DNA of 64,000 nt from Pseudomonas vancouverensis (GCF_004348895.1 NZ_RRZK01000014.1:41313-105312); one strand, 5' to 3'; shown: positions 1-8,772, numbered from the stretch's first letter. Translations and numbers: made by a program. The notes: generated by a model from the letters alone, not told the origin.

Positions 1-1
1 C

Positions 2-1480
2 GACCCGTTCAGCGACGAAGGCGGGCGCCTGTACCGCAGCGGCGACCTGGTGCGTCGACGCGCCGACGGCGTGTTCGATTACCTTGGGCGTGTCGACCAT
101 CAGGTCAAGGTCCGTGGCTTCCGTATTGAGCTGGGGGAAATCGAGGCGCGGTTGCGCGAGCAGGCTGGCGTCAACGATGCGCTGGTGGTGCTGCGTGACA
201 ATGGTCAGGGGCCGCAACTGGTAGGTTATGTGGTGGCCGCTGCGGACGATGGCCTCGGCCTGCGTTGCCAGGCGGCGCTGCGCGAGAGCCTGCCCGATTA
301 CATGGTGCCGAGCCGGGTCGTGGTGCTGCCGCGTTTCCCGCTGACGCCGAACGGCAAACTCGACCGCAAGGCCCTGCCGGACCCCGGGTTCAGCGGCCGC
401 GACTACGTGGCCCCGCGCACGCCGCTGGAATGGGCGCTGGCGCAGATCTGGCAGCAGGTGCTGGGCGTGGATCAGGTCGGCATCACCGACAACTTCTTTG
501 AATTGGGCGGCGATTCGCTGCGCACCCTCAAGGTGATCTCGAAGGTGCGGGCACTGAACCTGCCGGATTTCCAGATCAAATTGCGCGACATGATGGCCAA
601 ACCGACCATTGCCGGGTTGTCCGGTGTCGATGAGCAGGCCGAGCGGCAAAGCCCGCAACCCTTGTTGTTGCTCAATCAGCGAGTGGACGGTCAACCGGCG
701 CTGTTCTGCCTGCATGCCGGATTCGGTACGGTGTTCGACTACGAACCATTGGCCCGGCGACTGGATGGACAACGCACGGTGTACGGCGTGCAATGCCGGA
801 TGCTGCTCGACCGCCAATGGCAGGACAGCTCGCTGGCGCATATGGCCGGGGATTACGTCGAAGCCATTCGCGCCAGACAGCCGCAGGGGCCCTATCACTT
901 GCTCGGCTGGTCGTTGGGCGGGGCGTTGGCCTTGATGGTCAGCGACTTGCTTGAGCAACAAGGGCAGGGCGTGGCCTTCATCGGCCTGGTGGACAGCTTT
1001 GTGCCGACGCCAGCCAATGCCGTCGCCGAGGTGGATGAGTGGCGTGCTGACCTGGCCGAATTCCTCGGGGCGACACTGGGCATGGATGACGACGTGGTTA
1101 CTCGGGCATTGAGCGTCGAGGCGATGGGCGACCATGAGGGTGTCACGCGGGTAGTTCGTGCGGTCATCGCCACGCAAAGCGATCAAGCCAGCGGCTATGC
1201 CTTGCTCGGCGCCGATGAGCTGGCGCAGACCTTCATGGTCAGCACGCGGCTCAAGGCGCTGTCGCGGCAGGTCGACAGCTTGCCGATTCCGCAGGGCGCA
1301 CTGAGCTGCTGGTGGGCCGAGGGCAATCCGACCGCCGAGCGTGCGACCCTGGAGCGCCAACAACCACGGCTGCGCGAGGTGCAAAGGGTGAGTGCCGGGC
1401 ACTTCGACATCCTGCACAAGGCTGAATGTCTGGACGCGGTAGTGGCGGCGCTGACTGAGGAAGAGGTGCCGCAGATGTAA
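2..1480 (+). CDS. pvdD: Terminal NRPS module (A-domain end, PCP, thioesterase), 5' partial
   Basis: This is the C-terminal end of a large non-ribosomal peptide synthetase; the frame is open at the window edge. Visible in order are A-domain motif A7 (YRSGDL, nt 32-49), A8 (GRVDHQVKVRGFRIELGEIE), A10 (NGKLDRKALP), a peptidyl carrier protein with the phosphopantetheine motif FELGGDSL (Ser codon at 515-517), and a type I thioesterase with GWSLGG (nucleophile Ser at 911-913) and a late GHF histidine. A C-terminal thioesterase marks the chain-releasing enzyme. Its place upstream of fpvA and pvdE fits the pyoverdine peptide-chain synthetase called pvdD in P. aeruginosa. The exact symbol is inferred from position, because the A-domain pocket residues lie outside the window. 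Confidence 0.88.
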   Translation, partial: DPFSDEGGRLYRSGDLVRRRADGVFDYLGRVDHQVKVRGFRIELGEIEARLREQAGVNDALVVLRDNGQGPQLVGYVVAAADDGLGLRCQAALRESLPDYMVPSRVVVLPRFPLTPNGKLDRKALPDPGFSGRDYVAPRTPLEWALAQIWQQVLGVDQVGITDNFFELGGDSLRTLKVISKVRALNLPDFQIKLRDMMAKPTIAGLSGVDEQAERQSPQPLLLLNQRVDGQPALFCLHAGFGTVFDYEPLARRLDGQRTVYGVQCRMLLDRQWQDSSLAHMAGDYVEAIRARQPQGPYHLLGWSLGGALALMVSDLLEQQGQGVAFIGLVDSFVPTPANAVAEVDEWRADLAEFLGATLGMDDDVVTRALSVEAMGDHEGVTRVVRAVIATQSDQASGYALLGADELAQTFMVSTRLKALSRQVDSLPIPQGALSCWWAEGNPTAERATLERQQPRLREVQRVSAGHFDILHKAECLDAVVAALTEEEVPQM

Positions 1481-1495
1481 GGCTCGCCGCAAGAA

Positions 1496-1552
1496 AAACA
1501 GGCTCGCCCTAATGAATGATCCTCACGGTTCGTTTATGGGACGAGCCTGTTT
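1496..1552 (+). terminator. Long-loop hairpin after the NRPS gene
   Basis: AAACAGGCTCG (1496-1506) is exactly complementary to CGAGCCTGTTT (1542-1552), and T-rich sequence follows. It lies between the NRPS stop codon and the next gene. The 35-nt loop is long for a rho-independent terminator, so it could instead attenuate or protect the 3' end. Confidence 0.45.
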
Positions 1553-1572
1553 ATTTTTGGAGACCACCGCCC

Positions 1573-2538
1573 ATGGCACTGCACCCGGATATCGAAGGTT
1601 TTCTGGAGCTGGCCGAGTTCGGCCGTCTTAGTGGCAAAAGCCAGCCCATGCACCAACTGAGTCCTGCCCAGGCGCGGCAGCAGTTCGAGCAGACCTCGCA
1701 GTTGCTCGATGAGGCGCCGGACGGCGCACTGACGGTGACGGAGGTGAGCATTGCCGCGCGTGACGGGCATCTGCTCAAGGCACGGCTGTACGCCAAACCC
1801 CAGGCCGGCACGCAGGCGCTGCCGGTGTTGCTGTACTTCCACGGTGGCGGCTATGTGGTGGGCAGCCTCGATTCCCATGACACCTTGTGCCGGCGTCTGG
1901 CCTTGGCGGGGGAATTTTCCGTGCTGACGGCGGACTATCGTCTGGCGCCAGAGCATCGTTTTCCCACCGCTTACCAGGATGCCGAGGACGTGACGCGCTG
2001 GTTGGCAGCTACCGGTGCCGCCGAGTTGGGCCTGGACGCCGGACGGGTGGCGCTGGCCGGAGACAGCGTAGGTGGCAGCCTTGTCGCTTCACTGTGCATC
2101 GCCATCTCTCAAGACCCCTTGGCCTGGCCACTGGTGCCGCGTCTGCAAGTACTGCTGTATCCGGTCATCGATGCGGTGCAGAAGCGCCCGTCGCTGGCGC
2201 GTTTTGCCGAGGGTTATCTGCTGGAAGCGACCACACTGGAGTGGTTCTACCAGCAGTATCAACGCAGCCCGGCAGACCGCAGCGACTGGCGCTTTTCGCC
2301 GTTGCATGCTGAACGCCTGCAACGACTGACGCCCACCGTGCTGTGGCTGGCCGAGTACGACCCGTTGCTGGACGAAGGCCTGGCCTGGGCCGAGAAGCTG
2401 CGCGCTGTGGGCCAACCCTTGGTGCTGGAGGTAAAGGCCGGCATGACCCACGACTTCGCACGCATGGGCGAAATGGTCCAGGAAGTACCGGGGATGCTGA
2501 ATCAGCTGGCGCAGCAGATCAGTGAAAGCCTGGCCTGA
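1573..2538 (+). CDS. Alpha/beta hydrolase, HSL-type esterase
   Basis: A 321-aa alpha/beta-hydrolase of the hormone-sensitive-lipase/acetyl-esterase (Aes-like) family. The oxyanion-hole motif HGGG lies near residues 91-94, the nucleophile elbow is GDSVGG (Ser), an acid lies in EYDPLLDEG, and a late His lies in MTHDF. The ATG at 1573 is chosen because GGAG lies 10 nt upstream; an earlier in-frame start at 1516 falls inside the preceding hairpin. It follows the NRPS gene by 92 bp on the same strand. It probably hydrolyses short acyl esters, but the substrate is unknown. A role in pyoverdine release or tailoring is possible from position only. Confidence 0.82.
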   Translation: MALHPDIEGFLELAEFGRLSGKSQPMHQLSPAQARQQFEQTSQLLDEAPDGALTVTEVSIAARDGHLLKARLYAKPQAGTQALPVLLYFHGGGYVVGSLDSHDTLCRRLALAGEFSVLTADYRLAPEHRFPTAYQDAEDVTRWLAATGAAELGLDAGRVALAGDSVGGSLVASLCIAISQDPLAWPLVPRLQVLLYPVIDAVQKRPSLARFAEGYLLEATTLEWFYQQYQRSPADRSDWRFSPLHAERLQRLTPTVLWLAEYDPLLDEGLAWAEKLRAVGQPLVLEVKAGMTHDFARMGEMVQEVPGMLNQLAQQISESLA

Positions 2539-2929
2539 CGGATAACCCCCATCTCCTCTATGGGAGCGAGCTTGCTTGCGATGAGGTCGGCACTCACAAC
2601 CCCTGCGCTACCTGACACACCGCTATCGCTGGCTGACCCCAGTTCGTCTTTCGTCAGCCCAGGCAAACGCCGCAGGACAGTCTTTAATGCTTTGTGACCC
2701 CAGTCACCCATCGTCTTGCAACCTTCATAGAACCCCGCCAGTGCCCGGTGGTCATAAAAACTGATGGCATCGCAACTGATCAGGGCCTTCGGACCTGTTG
2801 TGTTCAAGCGCGGCGCTTGCGCTTCATTAACTTCAGGGTGCACCGGATAACGTTCAACGGGTTCGGTTTCTGTCTGAGGCAGGTGCCAGCCGCTGAATTC
2901 ATCGCCGGCTCCCTTACAGGAGTACACAC
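2539..2929. other. Intergenic stretch with one REP half-site
   Basis: No convincing gene. A single REP-like unit (GGGAGCGAGCTTGCTTGCGA) lies near 2562-2581. Frames on both strands lack a ribosome binding site and family-like sequence. The promoter and the AGGAG site of the next gene lie at its right edge. Confidence 0.5.
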
Positions 2930-3490
2930 ATGACTCAATCAATGCGGTTCTTTCTCTCGATGTTTTTCGCGGCCGCTGCCCTGATCTCCACCAGCGCCCT
3001 GAACACGGCCGGCGCCGCCACCGCCGAAGACCTCAACGCCGACTCCCGGCAAGCCCTGCAAGGGCTCTACAAGGCCAATCCGTTTTCCGAAACCATCGCC
3101 CAGAAAGCCAAGGCCATCCTCGTCTTCCCCAACATCATCAAGGCCGGCCTGGTCTTCGGCGGCAGCTACGGCGAAGGCGTGTTGATGAAAGGCAAGCAAG
3201 TGCAGGACTACTACAACTCCGTCAGCGGCTCCTGGGGCCTGCAGGCCGGTGCCCAGTCCTACGGCTATGCGGTGTTCCTGATGACCGACAAAGCGGTGAA
3301 ATACGTCGCGGAAACCAAAGGTTGGGAAATCGGCGTAGGCCCGACCGTGGTCGTGGTCGACGAAGGCGTGGCGAAAAACCTCTCCAGCTCGACCCTCAAG
3401 GACGATGCCTACGCCTTCATCTTTGACCAGCAAGGCCTGATGGCCGGGGTCAGCATCGAAGGCACAAAGATCTCCAAGATCAAGCGTTGA
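2930..3490 (+). CDS. SYLF (Ysc84-like) lipid-binding domain protein, secreted
   Basis: A 186-aa protein with an N-terminal Sec signal peptide (basic start, hydrophobic stretch to about residue 29, Ala-rich cleavage region). It is followed by a SYLF/DUF500 domain typical of bacterial YSC84-related proteins: KAKAILVFPNIIKAGLVFGG, then GSWGLQAGAQSYGYAVFLMT, and a C-terminal YAFIFDQQGLMAGVSIEGTK. SYLF domains bind phosphoinositides in eukaryotes; the bacterial periplasmic homologues have no settled function. AGGAG precedes the ATG. It stands alone between the hydrolase and a toxin-antitoxin pair. Confidence 0.85.
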   Translation: MTQSMRFFLSMFFAAAALISTSALNTAGAATAEDLNADSRQALQGLYKANPFSETIAQKAKAILVFPNIIKAGLVFGGSYGEGVLMKGKQVQDYYNSVSGSWGLQAGAQSYGYAVFLMTDKAVKYVAETKGWEIGVGPTVVVVDEGVAKNLSSSTLKDDAYAFIFDQQGLMAGVSIEGTKISKIKR

Positions 3491-3737
3491 TAGAGACGCC
3501 TTTTCTGGTCGATTTCTGCCGCAAGTCAAGGGCAGGAGTCGGCCGGAGGTGGGGGGTTAGAAATGCGGCCTTGTAGGAATGTCGGCGAAATTTCCGACAT
3601 GTTTTTCGGCTTGGCGGTCGGAAGTTCGCTGTTTACGATCCTTCGGTACCCAAGCGGGGCTTAACACTTCATCTTGTCAGCGACGACAGCGAGCCCCATA
3701 CCGATTAGACTGCCAATCAGCGACCCCGGAGGCCTAT

Positions 3738-3929
3738 ATGAGTGCCGAACGTTCCCCCATCGTTTCAGAGTTTGAAACCCAAGAGCAGGCTGACAGCTAT
3801 GACCGTTGGTTCCGCGCCAAGGTGCAAGCTTCGCTCGACGATCCGCGCCCGAATGTACCGCACGATCAAGTGATGGCTGATATGCGAGCCCTCCTCGAGT
3901 CGAAGCGTAATAAGCACGATGCTGGTTGA
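3738..3929 (+). CDS. RelB/StbD-like antitoxin
   Basis: A 63-aa, charged protein. The C-terminal half (DDPRPNVPHDQVMADMRALLESKRN) resembles the toxin-wrapping part of short RelB/ParD-like antitoxins that pair with ParE/RelE toxins. The start is the ATG after GGAGGCC; an upstream in-frame extension has no family features. The 3' end overlaps the toxin gene by 11 bp, as is usual for type II modules. Family assignment rests on size, charge and partner rather than a diagnostic motif. Confidence 0.75.
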   Translation: MSAERSPIVSEFETQEQADSYDRWFRAKVQASLDDPRPNVPHDQVMADMRALLESKRNKHDAG

Positions 3930-4188
3930 ATGGCGGCCCGAAGCACGGGCCGAACTCTGGCAAATTATCAGTTACATCAGCGATCTCAACTTCAAAGCAG
4001 CCATCGAGCTTTTTCAAGCTATTGAGGCGGCTACGTCAGCCCTTCCTGAGCATCCCTATCTGTACCGAATTGGCCGAGTTCTCAACACTCGAGAGATTGT
4101 CGTTCATCCCAACTACCTGGTTATTTATCGCGTGACGGATCGAATCGAGATAATGAGTGTGTTGCATGCTCGGCAGGAATATCCCTGA
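3919..4188 (+). CDS. ParE/RelE-family toxin
   Basis: An 89-aa protein with the ParE/RelE layout: N-terminal VEWRPEARAELWQIISYI, a central helix pair, then LPEHPYLYRIGRV, and the strands REIVVHPNYLVIYRVTDRIEIMSVLHARQEYP. The ending HARQxxP is typical of the ParE-like subgroup. It would inhibit gyrase (ParE) or translation (RelE); sequence alone does not decide. It is co-transcribed with, and overlaps, the antitoxin at 3738-3929. Confidence 0.85.
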   Translation: MLVEWRPEARAELWQIISYISDLNFKAAIELFQAIEAATSALPEHPYLYRIGRVLNTREIVVHPNYLVIYRVTDRIEIMSVLHARQEYP

Positions 4189-4344
4189 ACATTCAGGGTT
4201 CCATTGTCTGCTGGGAGGCACGGACTCAAGTCGTCCTTCGACACACCACGCAAAACTGATAGATTCACCGCTGCACAAGTACGACAAGGACGCTTCGTTC
4301 TTCAGTCGCTGAAGTAACGAACACTCAGATCAAGGAATCGATCA

Positions 4345-5064
4345 ATGAAAACCATGGTCATTGGCGCAAGCAAAGGCTTGGGCCGGGCGTTGATGGAAGG
4401 GTTGGGTAATGCAGGTGACACGCTGATCGGCGTTTCCCGCACACGGCCCGATAATTTGAACCCTATGGCCGGTGTTGAACTGCGCTGGGTCGAGGCCGAT
4501 CTGGGGCAGCCGGACAAGGCCGCGCGGGTCATCGAGCAAGCTGTAGTCGACGGCGGGCTGGATACGCTGATCTACAACCTCGGCATCTGGGAAGACCTGG
4601 CCTTTGATCCGGCCTATGCATTTCTCGCGGACCGCGACGAGCAGCTGCAAGACATCATCACCTGCAACGTCACTTCGCCTATCCTGCTGATCAAGCGCCT
4701 GCTGCCGGTGCTGCTCGAAAGCGCCAACCCCCGAATCATCCTCACTGGCTCGACCTCGGGCCTGACCCAGAGCGGCCGTCCGGAAGTCGCCTTCGGCGCC
4801 TCGAAGTTCGCCCTGCGCGGCATCGCCGATGCCTTGCGTGAAGGCTACCGGGCGCAACGGCTGGGGGTGACCTGCCTGAACCTGGGCAACCTCAACACCG
4901 AGGACGCCCTGAGTGTTCCTCGCGCCCAAGCCGAGCAGCGCGGCGAAGGGAGTCTGATCCCGGTGCACGATGTGGTGCAGATCGTGCGCATGACCTTGAG
5001 CCTGTCCTCTGCCAGCTTCGTCAAGGAACTCACCTTGCCGGCCATCGACGATGAGCGTTTCTGA
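4345..5064 (+). CDS. SDR-family protein lacking the catalytic Tyr
   Basis: A 239-aa Rossmann-fold short-chain dehydrogenase/reductase. The dinucleotide motif is GASKGLGRALMEGLG at residues 5-19. NNAG is altered to YNLG, and the conserved Ser lies in TGSTSG. The YxxxK catalytic motif reads FGASK (Phe150, Lys154), so the proton-donating Tyr is missing. Ends in the usual C-terminal segment at normal length. CAAGGAA lies upstream of the ATG. It may bind NAD(P) without catalysing a standard reaction. It is a monocistronic gene within the non-siderophore block upstream of fpvA. Confidence 0.8.
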   Translation: MKTMVIGASKGLGRALMEGLGNAGDTLIGVSRTRPDNLNPMAGVELRWVEADLGQPDKAARVIEQAVVDGGLDTLIYNLGIWEDLAFDPAYAFLADRDEQLQDIITCNVTSPILLIKRLLPVLLESANPRIILTGSTSGLTQSGRPEVAFGASKFALRGIADALREGYRAQRLGVTCLNLGNLNTEDALSVPRAQAEQRGEGSLIPVHDVVQIVRMTLSLSSASFVKELTLPAIDDERF

Positions 5065-5167
5065 CAGCCAGTAGCGCGGTGAACACCGATACCGCTGAAC
5101 GTGGCCGCAGATAGCGACTGCAACAGCCTGTGCTTTAATCTGACGACTTCAACTCGGAGACTCTGGA

Positions 5168-5629
5168 ATGGAACCCACACTCGTCCATGTTTCGCGCTTT
5201 CTCGCAGCGGGTTTGACTGTACGCACACAGAACCGCGATGAGATGCGCCAGGACAGCGCGCAAATCCCCGAATTGTGGGGCCGGTTTTTCGCAGGCGATC
5301 TGGCCAACACCATCCCCGGCCGCTTGCCGGATGCGCCGGTGGTTGGCGTGTACTCGGCTTACGAATCGGATGCCAACGGTTTTTTCAACGTGACCGCCGG
5401 CGTGCCGGTGAGTGCGGCCAGTTCAGACTTTGACGGCATCGAGATCGAGGAAGGTTCGTACCTGGTCTTCGAAGCCCGAGGCGCCATGCCGGATGCCGTG
5501 ATCCAGGGCTGGGGTACCATCTGGCAGTACTTTGCACAGCATCCCGAGGTGCAACGCCGGTACGCCACGGACTTCGAATCCTACGATGGCCCGGATCTGG
5601 TGCGAATTCATATCGGCGTCGTGGCCTGA
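5168..5629 (+). CDS. GyrI-like small-molecule-binding domain protein
   Basis: A 153-aa stand-alone GyrI-like/AraC effector-binding domain with no DNA-binding part. Features include the opening FLAAGLTVRTQN, the central IPELWGRFF segment, VVGVYSAYESDANGFFNVTAG, and the C-terminal GWGTIWQYF ... YDGPDLVRIHIGV typical of the fold. Homologues bind hydrophobic or cationic ligands or hydrolyse small toxins, so a sequestering or regulatory role is likely but the ligand is unknown. CTCGGAGAC precedes the ATG. The PaaI-type thioesterase starts 33 bp downstream, suggesting co-transcription. Confidence 0.8.
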   Translation: MEPTLVHVSRFLAAGLTVRTQNRDEMRQDSAQIPELWGRFFAGDLANTIPGRLPDAPVVGVYSAYESDANGFFNVTAGVPVSAASSDFDGIEIEEGSYLVFEARGAMPDAVIQGWGTIWQYFAQHPEVQRRYATDFESYDGPDLVRIHIGVVA

Positions 5630-5662
5630 GCGCCAATCGAAAGACTTGAGGACCCATACAGT

Positions 5663-6145
5663 ATGACCGCTCTACAAGACATCGCCGCCCCCGAAGGCGT
5701 CTGCTACGGCTGCGGCAGCAAGAACCCCCATGGCCTGCACATCAAGAGCTACTGGCATGAGGACGGCGTGCATGTCATGGCCACGCACCTGCCGGAAGAC
5801 AAGTACTGCGGCTGGCCGGACCTGGTGTACGGCGGGTTGATCGCGATGCTGGTCGACTGCCATTCCAACTGGGCGGCCATGGCCTATCACTACCGTGCCG
5901 AGCAACGCGATGTGGGCAGCTTGCCGCACGTCACCTGCGTGACCGGCAACCTGGGCATCAAGTTCATCAAACCGACGCCGATGGGCGTGCCGCTGACCTT
6001 GCGGGCGAAAGTCGAGGGTGAAGTCGGGCGCAAGAGCCGGGTGATCTGCGAGGTGTTTGCCGGTGATGTGCTGACGGCGGTCGGCGATTCGGTGTTCGTG
6101 CGCGTCGACACTGAACAGCTCAGGGCCGAGGCGCACGACCGCTGA
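5663..6145 (+). CDS. PaaI-family hotdog thioesterase
   Basis: A 160-aa hotdog-fold protein with an N-terminal CYGCGSKNPHGLHIKSYW motif. This is typical of PaaI-like acyl-CoA thioesterases that begin with a Cys-x-x-Cys and NPxGL stretch. The helix region YGGLIAMLVDCHSNWAAMA corresponds to the active-site helix. Normal length. It likely hydrolyses an acyl-CoA. It is probably transcribed with the GyrI-like gene just upstream and ends at a strong bidirectional terminator shared with fpvA. Confidence 0.82.
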   Translation: MTALQDIAAPEGVCYGCGSKNPHGLHIKSYWHEDGVHVMATHLPEDKYCGWPDLVYGGLIAMLVDCHSNWAAMAYHYRAEQRDVGSLPHVTCVTGNLGIKFIKPTPMGVPLTLRAKVEGEVGRKSRVICEVFAGDVLTAVGDSVFVRVDTEQLRAEAHDR

Positions 6146-6173
6146 AGGTGAGGTGAGTTTCTCTGGAAAAACA

Positions 6174-6199
6174 AAACCGGGCCGCTAGCGGCCCGGTTT
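6174..6199. terminator. Bidirectional rho-independent terminator
   Basis: A 26-nt perfect palindrome with stem AAACCGGGCCGC is flanked by A-rich sequence on the left and CTTTTT on the right. It lies between the convergent thioesterase gene and fpvA, so it can end transcription from both sides. Confidence 0.9.
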
Positions 6200-6225
6200 G
6201 CTTTTTCAGGTACGGCAGTCGCTCA

Positions 6226-8643
6226 TCAATACTGCGCGCGCAGGCTCAGGGTCAGGGTGCGTGGATCGCCGTAGAAGTTGGTGCCCCAGGAGGCATCGAC
6301 GCGGTCGTAGTACTTGCGGTCGAACAGGTTGTTGGCGGTCAGGGTCGAGGACAGGTTCTCGTTGAACTTGTAGCCAACTTGCGCCGTGGTGACGGCGTAG
6401 CCGCCCTGTTCGAACTTCACGTCACGCTGAAAGTAGGTGTCGCTGACCGCCCGCACACCGCCGCCGACGCTGAAGTCCTTGAGCGGGCCGTCGGTGAACT
6501 CGTACTTGGTCCACAGGTTGAAGTTGTGCTTGGGCGTGATGGTGCTGAAGGTCTTGCCCTTGGTGCCATCCTCGGCTTCCAGGTACTTGGTTTCGGTGTA
6601 GGCATAGCCGGTGACGATGCTCCAGTTGTCGGTCAGGTTACCGCTCAACTCGGTTTCCCAGCCTTCACTGCGAGCCTTGCCCTGGGCCTCGTAAGCCCCG
6701 GTGGTGGCATCGAATTCGGCACGGTTTTCGTCGTAGATACGGAAGATGGCGGCGCTGGCGTTCAAGCGACCGTCGAAGAACTCACGCTTGAGACCGATCT
6801 CATACTGCTTGCCTATGCGCGGGCCGATGGGCTCGCCATCGCTGCCGAGGTCACTCTGTGGCTTGAACACGCCGGTGTAGCTGGCGTAGGCCGACAATTC
6901 CGGGGTGATCTTGCCGATGATCGCGCCATAGGGCACGACCTTGCGGTTGATGCTGGTGTGAGCTTCGCCGAAGTTGTTGAAGAAGGTGTTGGCGTTTTTC
7001 GCGTCGCTTTCATACCAGGTCACGCGGCTGCCGCCGATGACGTCAAGCCAGTCGGTGACGTTGAACTTGGCCCGGGTGTAGAGGCCGTACTGATCGGACT
7101 TGGACCAGTTGCCATTGTCGTGCACGTAGTCGTTGTGCGGAATGTCGATGCTGCCCGGATCGAACACGTTGATCGGGAAGTACTCGCCACCACCGTAGGT
7201 GAAATCCTTGTCCAGGTGCTGGTATTCGGCGCCCACGGTGAACTCGTGGCGGCGATCGGCGAACTCGAAGGGCGTGGTCACGAAGCTGTCCACGCCAATG
7301 GTCTTGATGTGCGTGTAGTAGTCGTAGGCCACGGCCCAGCTGTCACCGGTGGCGGGGTCCACGGCGCCGTCGGCCCAGGTGAAGTTACGCTTTGGGGTTT
7401 CCGCGTCGCGGTAGGTCACGGTGGTCTTGAACTGACCGCCGTTGTCCAGTTCATGGTCGAGTTCGGCGAAGGTCTCCCAGACCTTTTCGTCGAGGGTGTT
7501 CCACTTGGCGTCGACGAAGGTCGAGCGCTTGACGTCGAGCAGCTTGCCGTCGGCATAGGCCGGCAGACCGAAAGCCGGGGTGGAGTTGTTCTGCTGATAG
7601 GCGCCGCCCACCGACAGGGTGGTGGCCGGGTCGAGGTCGAATTCCAGGCGACCGTAGACCATCGGCCGTTCGTTCTTCGCGTAATCGACGAAGGACTTGT
7701 TGTTTTCGTAGGCGGTGATGAAGCGACCGCGCACGGTGCCCTGATCATTCAGCGGGCCGGTGACGTCCACCGAAGAGCGGTAGTGATCGTAGGAACCGGC
7801 CGCCAGCTCGCCGCCCAAGGCGAATTTGTTCAACGCGCGTTTGCGCACCACGTTGATCGTACCGCCAGGTTCACCGGCACCTTGATACAGGCCGGAAGGA
7901 CCGCGCAACACTTCGACGCGGTCGTACATCGCCAGGTCGAAACTGGTGGCCATGTCGCCCTGGCCGGTAGGTTGCGAGACACCGTCGACCTGCACCTGAT
8001 CGACCAGGAAACCGCGCATGTAAACGTCGTTGAGGCTGGAGCCGGAGTTGTAGGTCTTGATGGTGACACCGGTGACCTGACGCATGGCGTCCTGCAGGCT
8101 GTTCATGTTCTGGTCGTCCATGCGCTGGCGCGTGACCACGGACACCGACTGCGGGATGTCCTTGAGCTTGATGTTGCCCTTGCCGATGCTGACCTGATCG
8201 CTGGTGTAGGAGTGCGAGCCTTCGGTGGTCGGCCCCAGTGCCAGGCCGGTGATGGAGGTCGCACCCAGTTGCAAGGCACTCGAATCACCGGCGGCCGGCA
8301 CCAGCGATACGGTGTTGCCGTTCAGTTGAAAGTTGATGCCGCTCCCCAGCAGCAAGGTTTTCAACGCCTGTTCCGGTTCCATGTTGCCGGTAACCGCCGT
8401 GGACTTGATGCCGTTGACCATGTCCTGGCTGTAGAGGATCTGCAGGTTGGTCTGCTGGCCCAGTTGGCGCAATGCACTGGCCAGCGACTGCGCCGGCACG
8501 TTGACGTTGACCGGGGCGGCCTCGACCTGGGAGGTGCCCAGCAACAACAGGGTCAACAGGGCGCCCGGGACGACGGTGCGGAACTTCTTTTGCCGTTCGA
8601 TGGCCAGGGCCAACGGTGCGCGGGACAGAGTAGGGCTTTGCAT
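6226..8643 (-). CDS. fpvA: Ferripyoverdine TonB-dependent receptor FpvA
   Basis: An 805-aa outer-membrane receptor. It has a signal peptide (hydrophobic core about residues 26-41, ending VEA-AP), then an STN signalling domain (about 45-100: VPAQSLASALRQLGQQTNLQILYS), a plug domain (about 140-265, with QSVSVVTRQRMDDQNM and LRGPSGLYQGAGEPGGTINVVRK), and a TonB-dependent beta-barrel ending in aromatic Tyr (LSLRAQY). The STN domain marks a transducer-type receptor that signals through an anti-sigma factor to ECF sigma factors. Position beside pvdE and the NRPS fits FpvA. A Fur box lies just upstream. Which pyoverdine it recognises cannot be read from sequence. Confidence 0.93.
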   Translation of the reverse strand: MQSPTLSRAPLALAIERQKKFRTVVPGALLTLLLLGTSQVEAAPVNVNVPAQSLASALRQLGQQTNLQILYSQDMVNGIKSTAVTGNMEPEQALKTLLLGSGINFQLNGNTVSLVPAAGDSSALQLGATSITGLALGPTTEGSHSYTSDQVSIGKGNIKLKDIPQSVSVVTRQRMDDQNMNSLQDAMRQVTGVTIKTYNSGSSLNDVYMRGFLVDQVQVDGVSQPTGQGDMATSFDLAMYDRVEVLRGPSGLYQGAGEPGGTINVVRKRALNKFALGGELAAGSYDHYRSSVDVTGPLNDQGTVRGRFITAYENNKSFVDYAKNERPMVYGRLEFDLDPATTLSVGGAYQQNNSTPAFGLPAYADGKLLDVKRSTFVDAKWNTLDEKVWETFAELDHELDNGGQFKTTVTYRDAETPKRNFTWADGAVDPATGDSWAVAYDYYTHIKTIGVDSFVTTPFEFADRRHEFTVGAEYQHLDKDFTYGGGEYFPINVFDPGSIDIPHNDYVHDNGNWSKSDQYGLYTRAKFNVTDWLDVIGGSRVTWYESDAKNANTFFNNFGEAHTSINRKVVPYGAIIGKITPELSAYASYTGVFKPQSDLGSDGEPIGPRIGKQYEIGLKREFFDGRLNASAAIFRIYDENRAEFDATTGAYEAQGKARSEGWETELSGNLTDNWSIVTGYAYTETKYLEAEDGTKGKTFSTITPKHNFNLWTKYEFTDGPLKDFSVGGGVRAVSDTYFQRDVKFEQGGYAVTTAQVGYKFNENLSSTLTANNLFDRKYYDRVDASWGTNFYGDPRTLTLSLRAQY

Positions 8644-8682
8644 TGCTCGAATCGCTCCAGAAGGGGTGTGTGCAGTTTTTTA

Positions 8683-8701
8683 GTTAATGATAATTATTAT
8701 T
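8683..8701 (-). promoter_or_regulatory. Fur box upstream of fpvA
   Basis: GTTAATGATAATTATTATT matches the 19-bp Fur consensus GATAATGATAATCATTATC at 16 positions. It lies 40-58 bp upstream of the fpvA start, so direct iron repression of fpvA is likely. No TAAAT-N16-CGT box was found in this gap. Confidence 0.85.
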
Positions 8702-8772
8702 AGACGGACCACTTCGCCTAAACCGGAAAACAAACTTCAAAAAAACAATGACCTGCGTGTGGGCGAGGGCTC

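Noticed and set aside
2502..2942. A 146-codon minus-strand frame between the hydrolase and SYLF genes
   Set aside because: No ribosome binding site or recognisable domain; crosses a REP unit and the next gene's start.
6379..8703. A 774-codon open frame antisense to fpvA
   Set aside because: High GC makes antisense frames open. It has no family features, while the other strand encodes a full TonB receptor.
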